From: a virus
Virus record (IMG/VR): IMGVR_UViG_3300042355_000776
Coordinates: 1-20,048 of that record
Reading direction: 5' to 3' (one strand)
DNA length: 20,048 nucleotides
This document shows, piece by piece, positions 1 to 6,158 of the stretch; the first letter of the stretch is position 1, and every line of letters begins with the position of its first letter. The notes below the pieces were generated by a model. That model ran no database searches. It was not told where the DNA came from and saw only the letters and a program-made list of their open reading frames with translations. A program made the translations under genes and the position numbers.

Positions 1-104
1 CCCTTTATGTAAAGGGTCGATGGTGAATTTCGATCTTTTTCTTCTAAGATATATTCGAATTGTTCTTCAGGAGCAGGTTTTTCGACAATAAGCCTTAATG
101 ACAT
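1..104 (-). CDS. 21: probable prohead protease gp21, N-terminus only (partial)
   Basis: The reading frame starts at an ATG at 104 and runs off the left edge, so only about 34 residues are visible, beginning MSLRLIVEKPAPEEQFEYIL and reaching a TLYIKG segment. In T4-like phages the prohead core protease gp21 opens with a short acidic stretch followed by a 'YIEG/YIKG' beta strand. That similarity, plus the nearby gp20 portal and gp13/gp4 genes, is why I suggest gp21. The catalytic Ser/His residues lie outside the window, so this is a family guess rather than proof. The start is supported by a TAAATA late-promoter box (110-115) exactly 5 bases upstream. No Shine-Dalgarno is present. In the family this serine protease cleaves scaffold and capsid proteins after Glu during head maturation. 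Confidence 0.5.
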   Translation of the reverse strand, partial: MSLRLIVEKPAPEEQFEYILEEKDRNSPSTLYIK

Positions 105-109
105 AAAAT

Positions 110-115
110 TATTTA
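110..115 (-). promoter_or_regulatory. late-type promoter box for the gp21-like gene
   Basis: On the minus strand the sequence reads CTAAATAATTTT then ATG at 104. TAAATA matches the last six bases of the T4 late consensus TATAAATA, with 5 bases to the start codon. Transcription would begin at about the A of the ATG. Confidence 0.6.
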
Positions 116-172
116 GATTTAGTCATAAAATTTTATATATCAAATGTAATAATTTATTATTGAGAATTAAAA

Positions 173-571
173 TTATCGTCTTTGATACCTAACTCTTTCT
201 TGATGTCTAATTGCGGCATCGAAATCTCTTTTCTGTTCGGGTGACAACAATTCTAAATTGTTTTTAATCAGTTCCAAATTATCAAGATGTTTTTGATCTA
301 ACTTACCAGTGTAAAAACTAAGTATGTTTAAATACTCCGACAATTTTTTTTGATATTTGGGATCATCTATATTTGGAATTGGTGTATTAGGAAGACCCAA
401 ATCACTTTCTCTCATTTTTTCTTTCATGTCTTTAACAATGGCTTTACCCCCACCAAACATAAGTCCAATTGTTAATGCTAATGATGCCAATTGCGGTAAC
501 ACATCTTCCTTAAATCCCTCATTTACAATTTCTTTATACGCATTTTCTAAAGCTATTTGATCTTTATTCAT
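173..571 (-). CDS. small hypothetical protein with a hydrophobic segment, possibly virion-associated
   Basis: A protein of 132 residues if started at the ATG at 571. A second in-frame ATG at 577 lies inside the TATAAATA promoter box (577-584) and would probably not be transcribed, whereas 571 sits exactly 5 bases after the box core, so I prefer 571. The N-terminus (MNKDQIALENAYKEI) resembles the short amphipathic capsid-targeting sequences of T4 internal proteins. A hydrophobic glycine-rich segment follows at about residues 27-45, and the rest is charged and helical, ending in a basic HQERVRYQRR tail. I do not recognise the family. Its place between gp21-like and gp4 genes and its late promoter suggest a head-related product, but that is inference. 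Confidence 0.7.
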   Translation of the reverse strand: MNKDQIALENAYKEIVNEGFKEDVLPQLASLALTIGLMFGGGKAIVKDMKEKMRESDLGLPNTPIPNIDDPKYQKKLSEYLNILSFYTGKLDQKHLDNLELIKNNLELLSPEQKRDFDAAIRHQERVRYQRR

Positions 572-576
572 ATTCA

Positions 577-584
577 TATTTATA
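577..584 (-). promoter_or_regulatory. T4-type late promoter TATAAATA, minus strand
   Basis: The minus strand reads TATAAATATGAAT then ATG (571). This is a perfect 8/8 match to the T4 late box, with 5 bases from TAAATA to the start codon. It overlaps an upstream in-frame ATG at 577, which argues for the start at 571. It forms a divergent pair with the perfect late box at 602-609 on the other strand. Confidence 0.7.
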
Positions 585-601
585 TTATATGAAGGTATTA
601 A

Positions 602-609
602 TATAAATA
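602..609 (+). promoter_or_regulatory. T4-type late promoter TATAAATA, plus strand
   Basis: A perfect TATAAATA followed by TAATT and then ATG at 615. With the T4 late geometry (start about 6 bases after the box) the first transcribed base would be the A of the ATG, predicting a leaderless mRNA. Confidence 0.7.
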
Positions 610-614
610 TAATT

Positions 615-1517
615 ATGAATGACCAGAATTTGATATTCGAAGCTTATCTAAATGAGAATAGATACAGAGCACAAGGCGAAATGATGAAAGGTACTCTTGG
701 GAAAGGTGAGACGATGTATGGCAGAGAAGCTGCAACAGGTTTTACCGGAGGTAAAGGAAATCAAATGATGCCGCCCGAAGAAGAAGCTAGAATTTTAAAT
801 TCCAAATATAGCAATAAAATAAATGACGATTTGAAGAATGGTGATATTATTGATGTGACGCAAATTTTAGGGGATAATAAAAAGAAAGAAATCGAAAAGC
901 TCATATCTATGATGAGCGATGGTGATTTGACAAAATCAAATCAACTCAATGTATATCCGGATGAAGGGGTTGGTCTGATACCAAAATTTAAAATTCAAAA
1001 TATAATTCAATTTTTGAATTATTTCACTTTCCCAGAAAAAAAATACAATACAACTTTAACAGAAATCAAAAATGCATTAATTGGTATCGATGATGGAACA
1101 CGAGAATATTATTCATCACTGCCACAAAGAGTAACACCCAAAGGAGAAAGAGTGACCAGACATACTGGCGACACAACAACATTTGCCCAGAGAATAAAAG
1201 GAAAGGAAGGTTCAAAAGGAACCAAAGCTGCATTAGCTGGTGTAAGAAAAGGAAACCCAGAAAGAGGTGGTGAAATGTCCACTTATATGCCAGATAGACC
1301 GATTGCTGAAGAACCACCAAGAGAACGCATGGCACCTTCAATTCGTTTAACTGCTGGTTCAATAGAACCAAAAAAATCAAAGGAAGGTAAGACTTTTGAT
1401 GAATTGAAAAAACAAAAAGGAAAAGCAAAAACCAAAAAATCTAAGACAAAACCAACTACCAAAAAACCAGCTAAAGTTGCCAAAGAATCATTCATCAGAG
1501 ATGATATTCCTTTTTAA
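615..1517 (+). CDS. hypothetical virion or internal head protein with lysine-rich C-terminus
   Basis: 300 residues. The N-terminus MNDQNLIFEAYLNENRY carries an I-x-E followed by A (residues 7-10), matching the known gp21 cleavage rule (hydrophobic-x-Glu, then small residue). It also resembles the capsid-targeting peptide of T4 internal proteins. The middle is polar with a helical patch. Residues about 250-290 are very rich in Lys, Thr and Pro and look like a histone H1-type tail, suited to binding DNA. I recognise no enzyme motif. It is the only plus-strand gene in the surrounding minus-strand structural block. It has its own perfect late promoter and converges on gp4, overlapping its stop codon by 4 bases. 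A DNA-associated internal head protein is my inference; another minor structural role is possible. Confidence 0.8.
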   Translation: MNDQNLIFEAYLNENRYRAQGEMMKGTLGKGETMYGREAATGFTGGKGNQMMPPEEEARILNSKYSNKINDDLKNGDIIDVTQILGDNKKKEIEKLISMMSDGDLTKSNQLNVYPDEGVGLIPKFKIQNIIQFLNYFTFPEKKYNTTLTEIKNALIGIDDGTREYYSSLPQRVTPKGERVTRHTGDTTTFAQRIKGKEGSKGTKAALAGVRKGNPERGGEMSTYMPDRPIAEEPPRERMAPSIRLTAGSIEPKKSKEGKTFDELKKQKGKAKTKKSKTKPTTKKPAKVAKESFIRDDIPF

Positions 1518-1966
1518 AATAATTCTTTTTCTGTAATAATTAAAAATTCGGCATTTTTTGTTGATGCGAATTTTTTAGCAGATTCCCACTTAGCTTGATT
1601 AATTAGCCACTGTTTTTGTTCATAAATTACAGTGGCTTTTTTCTTTCTATTTGAAGGTTTGGGTGGTATTGTTTGAGAAAAGGGTTTAATCTCGATTAGA
1701 TATTTTTTGATTTTCGTTCCTTCTTTTATGACGACATAATTATCAACATAATATCTATGTGGTTTGCCATCCACCGGACTAATGTATGGAACTACAATAT
1801 TTTCCGATCCCCACTCCAATACATTGGGATTTGTGTCTGCCCATATCATAAACTTTCGTTCAAACGATGAACGAAATATGGCAAATTTACCATTGAACTT
1901 TTCCGGATTTAATGGTTTAAAAATGCCCTGTGTGAATCTAGGATCTTTTTTAAAATTGAGTGACAT
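1514..1966 (-). CDS. 4: head completion protein gp4 (nuclease-like fold)
   Basis: 150 residues, about the length of T4 gp4. The sequence has the family pattern: a FRSSFERKFMIWADTN segment (about residues 31-46), then a WGSE strand, then YYVDNYVVIKEG and a YLIEIKP strand (around residues 85-97). The E..., D..., E-x-K arrangement is the signature of the TnsA/PD-(D/E)XK-like fold that gp4/50/65 head-completion proteins share. In T4, gp4 acts on the filled head together with gp50 before tail attachment, and its absence blocks head-tail joining. It begins 8 bases after the gp13 stop codon with no promoter or Shine-Dalgarno of its own, so it is probably the second gene of a gp13-gp4 unit. An 8-base perfect inverted repeat lies inside it (1854-1876). 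Confidence 0.88.
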   Translation of the reverse strand: MSLNFKKDPRFTQGIFKPLNPEKFNGKFAIFRSSFERKFMIWADTNPNVLEWGSENIVVPYISPVDGKPHRYYVDNYVVIKEGTKIKKYLIEIKPFSQTIPPKPSNRKKKATVIYEQKQWLINQAKWESAKKFASTKNAEFLIITEKELF

Positions 1967-1974
1967 TATTAAAA

Positions 1975-3126
1975 TTAACCTACGAAGAATGAAACTGGAT
2001 CCGACGAACCAAATCCAGCAGATGTTGAGAACAGATCCTGTTCCAATTTTTCTTTTTCAGATTGACCTTGCGTCATAATATCCTGTGAAAATAATTGACC
2101 ACCAAATAATGGAACCTGCCCATATTTTCCACGGACATAACCAACGGTAATTTTCGTTAACGCTAATGCATATTGATAAACCCAAGGTTCTTTAATGATA
2201 TCACGAATCGGTCTTTCAACATAAGAAGCTAATACGCCATAAAATCTTACGGCATCTGTTGGTTCTGGATACATTCTTAGATATTGTGTTCTCTCATCAA
2301 ATTCATAACTGCGTTTAGTTGCTAAAACCTTTTCACGGGTTTCCAACCAATTTTTAACACAATACCAACTAATCAAATCAAAACCAAAATTACCCATAGC
2401 ATAACTAAAATACGTTTGTTGTGCTAATGTTTGTTCTATAGTAAACAAAGTATTGATTCCGGTTGTACTGCCTTCTTCGAAATCTGTTATAGCTATAACC
2501 TTTCTATAATCCATGACATCATAATCAAACATATTATTAAACTTTTGATTATTTGTTTGTGGATTATTTGTAGTAGCTCGATTTACTCTACTTTCTGTGA
2601 AAAGAGATGATAAAGATAATCCACCGGAAATCAAAGTGGATGACATTTCTTTATATAAAGTGCTATCTATAATTTGATTTGCAAATACACCATCGCCTAT
2701 AATTCCAGAAAGAGCAGAAGAAGATGCAAAATATGAAGATGGTATACCTGTTGTAGCGATATAAACCGTCTCCGCAGTTTCTATATATGGTCCAGTATCT
2801 CTGGAGGGGGTTTTATGTTCCAATCTTTCCATCAAAGATAGATTTGGATTTGCCAAGGTATAAAGATGATCCAATCTAATACCCGTTCCCTTTTTATAAA
2901 TTTGCGAATCGAATATCAAATATTCTTTGGTATAACCAGCATATCGAGAAAACATTTCACATGCTATTGAAATATTTTCAAATAATTGATCTTGATGAAC
3001 TTCAATAGAAATTAATGGAGCACCAAGAGATCTTACGATTCTATCAGCCAATCTAGAAAAATTATCAATTTTACTATTAAGATTCGTGCTTTGAAAAGAT
3101 GTAATAGGTGTAATAGCACATGTCAT
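1975..3126 (-). CDS. 13: neck protein gp13-like
   Basis: 383 residues, longer than the roughly 310 of T4 gp13, as in other distant T4-like phages. The N-terminal quarter (SRLADRIVRSLGAPLISIEV, then ENISIACEMFSRYAGYTKEY) is the family's helical opening. The C-terminal half holds the conserved FDLISWYCVKNWLETREK region, a YLRMYPEP strand, and a long helical segment ending GQVPLFGGQLFSQDIM, typical of gp13. In T4, gp13 and gp14 form the neck that closes the filled head and accepts the tail. It is the first gene of a unit with gp4, led by a late-type box 5 bases before its ATG. Assignment to gp13 rather than gp14 rests on the C-terminal pattern, from memory of the family. Confidence 0.8.
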   Translation of the reverse strand: MTCAITPITSFQSTNLNSKIDNFSRLADRIVRSLGAPLISIEVHQDQLFENISIACEMFSRYAGYTKEYLIFDSQIYKKGTGIRLDHLYTLANPNLSLMERLEHKTPSRDTGPYIETAETVYIATTGIPSSYFASSSALSGIIGDGVFANQIIDSTLYKEMSSTLISGGLSLSSLFTESRVNRATTNNPQTNNQKFNNMFDYDVMDYRKVIAITDFEEGSTTGINTLFTIEQTLAQQTYFSYAMGNFGFDLISWYCVKNWLETREKVLATKRSYEFDERTQYLRMYPEPTDAVRFYGVLASYVERPIRDIIKEPWVYQYALALTKITVGYVRGKYGQVPLFGGQLFSQDIMTQGQSEKEKLEQDLFSTSAGFGSSDPVSFFVG

Positions 3127-3131
3127 GCTAT

Positions 3132-3137
3132 TATTTA
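3132..3137 (-). promoter_or_regulatory. late-type promoter box for gp13-gp4
   Basis: The minus strand reads GCTAAATAATAGC then ATG (3126). The TAAATA core is 5 bases from the start codon. A nearly identical string (GCTAAATAATAAC then ATG) precedes the gene starting at 14907, so this is a reused element rather than a chance AT-rich match. Confidence 0.65.
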
Positions 3138-3143
3138 GCTATA

Positions 3144-4952
3144 TTAAGCTTCTGGTGCTGGTTGTGGCGTTGTACCACCGGGAGTTGGTGTTTCTGGAGG
3201 TGTTTCAGCACCACCAGCTGCTTCTGGTTCTGCCGCAGGTCCACCAGTAAACGGTGGAGGTGTACCACTACCACCTAAAGATCCCCCGCCTCCACCACCC
3301 CCACCTCCTGCTTCCGCTTCAGCAGGAGCAGCACCACCCGCCGCTTGTGCTTCTAATTGTTCTTTCCAATTAGGTCCAGCGGATTCAATCTGTGCCAATT
3401 CCCATCTAAATGCTTTGTCTTTTCTTAAGAATTCTCTATTGGCTTTGATATCAACATCAGACCAACCCAGATATCTCTTTTGAGCATATGATGGTGATAC
3501 ACTTTCATTTGAGGTAATATTAGAGAAATTGTTTAGTTTCAATTCAAGTTTTTGACTTTCTCTCATTTCATAGAAATTGGTCGGAACATTAAATTCAATT
3601 TCTATGTTTTGCTCTGATAAATCAAATTTATCCCACAATCCGGTCAATTGTAAATGTGTAATAAATCCATTTTTAATTCCACTCGCAAATAGTTGTTGTA
3701 GACGAATTATGAATTTTGCAAATTTTAATTCTTCTCTCAACATATCAGCACCATCTCTGAATGCATCTTGTGGATCTAGACGAGTTGTGGGGACTTTTAA
3801 TGCTTGATATAATTTTTTAACGAAATACATCAAGTCTGTTAATTCACCCAAATTAGCACCACCAGCTAATTGAGTGACACTGGTTCCTTCAGAACCTGCT
3901 CTTTTCGCAAACCAGAAATTATCCAATAAAGACTGTGGATTAAACTTCTGTGCAATACCTCCTTGATTCACATCAAATGTTTTAGAAGACCAGAACTGAG
4001 ACATCAATTTTCTGAGATATGATTCTGCTTTAGGTGCTGGCATATTACCAACATCAACATTAAACACTAATCTCTCAGGTGCTCTGGCTAATCTATAGAT
4101 TACTATAGAATCTTCGATCATTGATAATTGTCGATATGCACGTCTAGCATTTTCCAAAAATGGAACACGCATCGTTTTACTTTCATTCCATACATCGGAA
4201 TGAATGTACGTGACCTGATTTTTATCCATCGGGATATAATCAACACCAATCTGTTTTAATGGATTATTTGGATCGAATTTGGGTTTTCTATAAAGAAACC
4301 CTTTGACCATAACATTCTGGATGTTCGAAAATACGGGATCTACAATTTCGGTTGGTATCTGAACGACACCCAATATTCCTTTATCAACATGTTTTTTGTG
4401 AATAATGTGTTCCCAATATATCTCTCCTTCGGTAAGGAGTTGTCTAAAATATGACCATCCTTTGTGTTCGAAATCGAAATAATTAGCGAACTTATAAAAC
4501 TCTTTGTTGAGTGTGGTTGTCTCGTAATCTGATAATTTTTTGTCTCGATATTTAATATTCAAACAACTACCAGTAAACGAATCGATATTTATAATTTCAT
4601 CGCAAATCTCGTCCAACGCATTCGAAACTTCTGCGAATGCTGCCATTACTCTATAGTCTCTAATTCTTGCAAATTTATCCTTTTGGATATTTGCATACAT
4701 TATCTGGTTGTATCTGTTATCCGAAAATACACCAGCAACAGATTGATTGTTATAATCAAAATTTTGAGAAATGGAATGCTTGGATAAAACCTCTGATCTT
4801 CTCGAACCAGTTTCTTCGAAATATTTGTATTTCGGATTTAGGTTATCAGCCTCTACATATGATCCAACTCCGGAATAAGGAAGTTTTGATGAGATATAAC
4901 TCATCAATTCTCTTCCAAAAGTCGAACTTTTACCATCGTCAAAATTATTCAC
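3144..4952 (-). CDS. 20: portal vertex protein gp20
   Basis: 602 residues against about 524 in T4 gp20. The body matches T4-type portals: FARIRDYRVMAAFAEVSNAL then a DEICDEII helix near residues 92-122, the WEHIIHKK region, YRLARAPERLVFNVDVGNMP (about 285-304), then KLMSQFWSSKTFD and an LKVPTTRLD loop followed by the long stem helix. The dodecameric portal nucleates head assembly and is the channel for DNA packaging. The last 70 or so residues are an unusual low-complexity tail rich in Gly, Ala, Pro and Glu, including a run of nine Gly, and explain the extra length. The start is GTG with no Shine-Dalgarno. An in-frame ATT lies one codon earlier, at the exact 5-base distance from a TAAATA box. 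Confidence 0.95.
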   Translation of the reverse strand: MNNFDDGKSSTFGRELMSYISSKLPYSGVGSYVEADNLNPKYKYFEETGSRRSEVLSKHSISQNFDYNNQSVAGVFSDNRYNQIMYANIQKDKFARIRDYRVMAAFAEVSNALDEICDEIINIDSFTGSCLNIKYRDKKLSDYETTTLNKEFYKFANYFDFEHKGWSYFRQLLTEGEIYWEHIIHKKHVDKGILGVVQIPTEIVDPVFSNIQNVMVKGFLYRKPKFDPNNPLKQIGVDYIPMDKNQVTYIHSDVWNESKTMRVPFLENARRAYRQLSMIEDSIVIYRLARAPERLVFNVDVGNMPAPKAESYLRKLMSQFWSSKTFDVNQGGIAQKFNPQSLLDNFWFAKRAGSEGTSVTQLAGGANLGELTDLMYFVKKLYQALKVPTTRLDPQDAFRDGADMLREELKFAKFIIRLQQLFASGIKNGFITHLQLTGLWDKFDLSEQNIEIEFNVPTNFYEMRESQKLELKLNNFSNITSNESVSPSYAQKRYLGWSDVDIKANREFLRKDKAFRWELAQIESAGPNWKEQLEAQAAGGAAPAEAEAGGGGGGGGGSLGGSGTPPPFTGGPAAEPEAAGGAETPPETPTPGGTTPQPAPEA

Positions 4953-4960
4953 AATATACT

Positions 4961-4966
4961 TATTTA
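4961..4966 (-). promoter_or_regulatory. late-type promoter box for the portal gene
   Basis: The minus strand reads CTTAAATAAGTAT, then ATT, then GTG (4952). The TAAATA core is 8 bases from the GTG start and 5 bases from the in-frame ATT at 4955. Either codon would give a leaderless or nearly leaderless mRNA. Confidence 0.55.
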
Positions 4967-5015
4967 AGTTTGAAATCCCACTAAATCAATTTAATTAAAA
5001 CATTTTTTATTTGAA

Positions 5016-6095
5016 TTACAACTGGCAAAATGCAAAAAAACTGACATCACTATCCACCCCTTGTGCATAACCAACTATATTTGATAATACTATTTGAAAT
5101 TCACCGACACCACTAATCGGAGGCAACGTAACAATCATTGTGTTTTTATCCAGAATTTTGTAATTCGTATCTGGTATAGTATATCCAGAAATGGATGGAT
5201 AATATGTATAATCTAAATTAATTTCACTGGTATCGGTATTAATTGTATCCGAACTTAATATTACATTGTTTATGTCTAAAAAGTTTTTACCTAGTAAAAG
5301 AATACTACAATTCTGATCTTCATCAGAAATTATATATTCATTAAGAATATCATATAATTTAATCCCATTAGCTAATAGATATTGATTTGTTATTTCTGGT
5401 TTTCCAGTCAAAGAAACCACTTCCGTATTTCCAGTTCCGATTGCTGATAAATCACCATAATAAGAAAATGTCTTATTAATTTCATTCGTTGAATGAAAAT
5501 TGGCATCTATGAAATAGATGTTTTTATATACATCATTTGGTTCTTCTGGGAATAACCAACCCTTTATAGTAAATGATGTAGTTGCTACAAACCTTGGTTT
5601 ATTTGTTGCATCGACATCAGTTGGGTATTCTAAAGAAATAGTACCATCCCATAATACTTCAGAACGAATTTCATTTATATTAGGCAATCCAAATGCTTCT
5701 GGTATTTTCCATGAAATTATAACATACGGATTTGCATAAGGAACAAAATTCGAAATGATTTGATCTAAATCCGATTGATAAGATGCCAAAATAGACATAC
5801 TTATAGTCAGATTCACCGGAACAGGCATCCTCAAATAATGTGTAGCAGATAAACTAGTTTTTTGATAAATGTATTCGTTCTTACTAAAAACCCTAGTTTC
5901 GTCTCTATTGATACTTGTAATATTAATAGAGACCACAGGCAATGTTATATTCTGAGCTTTATTTACAATATCAAATAAAACACGTTCTTTTGGAGCATGT
6001 ACATATCTGACTTGTATTTTTTCCTTTTCTTCTCGATTCTTATTATGTCTACCAATTACAATATCATCGAATGCTGCGATGAATTGTATCAACAT
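5016..6095 (-). CDS. 15: tail sheath stabiliser / tail terminator gp15-like
   Basis: 359 residues from the first ATG. The first 180 residues follow the T4 gp15 pattern: IQVRYVHAPKERVLFDI (about 27-43), a LPVVSINIT strand, PVPVNLTISMSILASYQSDL, QIISNFVPYANPYVIISW, then a SFTIKGWLFPE strand. In T4, a gp15 ring caps the finished tail tube and sheath and joins it to the gp13/gp14 neck. The last 150 residues are beta-rich and acidic and look like an added Ig-like domain; T4 gp15 is about 272 residues. The true start is probably upstream: the frame stays open to 6155, a strong GGGAGG lies at 6141-6146, and translation from an ATA at 6129-6131 adds 12 residues (INARAFHFEIQD) that bring the N-terminus to the T4 length. 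See findings. Confidence 0.8.
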   Translation of the reverse strand: MLIQFIAAFDDIVIGRHNKNREEKEKIQVRYVHAPKERVLFDIVNKAQNITLPVVSINITSINRDETRVFSKNEYIYQKTSLSATHYLRMPVPVNLTISMSILASYQSDLDQIISNFVPYANPYVIISWKIPEAFGLPNINEIRSEVLWDGTISLEYPTDVDATNKPRFVATTSFTIKGWLFPEEPNDVYKNIYFIDANFHSTNEINKTFSYYGDLSAIGTGNTEVVSLTGKPEITNQYLLANGIKLYDILNEYIISDEDQNCSILLLGKNFLDINNVILSSDTINTDTSEINLDYTYYPSISGYTIPDTNYKILDKNTMIVTLPPISGVGEFQIVLSNIVGYAQGVDSDVSFFAFCQL

Positions 6096-6140
6096 GTCTT
6101 GAATTTCGAAATGGAATGCTCTAGCGTTTATAACAATAAT

Positions 6141-6158
6141 CCTCCCAGCTAATATTTA
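6141..6158 (-). promoter_or_regulatory. late-type box followed by a strong Shine-Dalgarno for gp15
   Basis: On the minus strand GATAAATA (TAAATA core at 6153-6158) is followed by TTAGCT and then GGGAGG (6141-6146). No ATG, GTG or TTG in frame follows at ribosome distance; the in-frame codons after it are ATT, ATT, GTT, ATA and AAC. The box overlaps the region just past the helicase stop. This is one of only two late units here with a leader. Confidence 0.6.

Noticed and set aside
1066-1428. Open frame of 120 codons on the minus strand inside the 615-1517 gene
   Set aside because: The translation is rich in Phe, Leu and Trp as expected for the reverse of a Lys/Pro/Thr-rich gene. It has no promoter box and no family likeness.
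4953-5015. Possible terminator between gp15 and gp20
   Set aside because: AT-rich with no stable stem; only the gp20 late box is supported.
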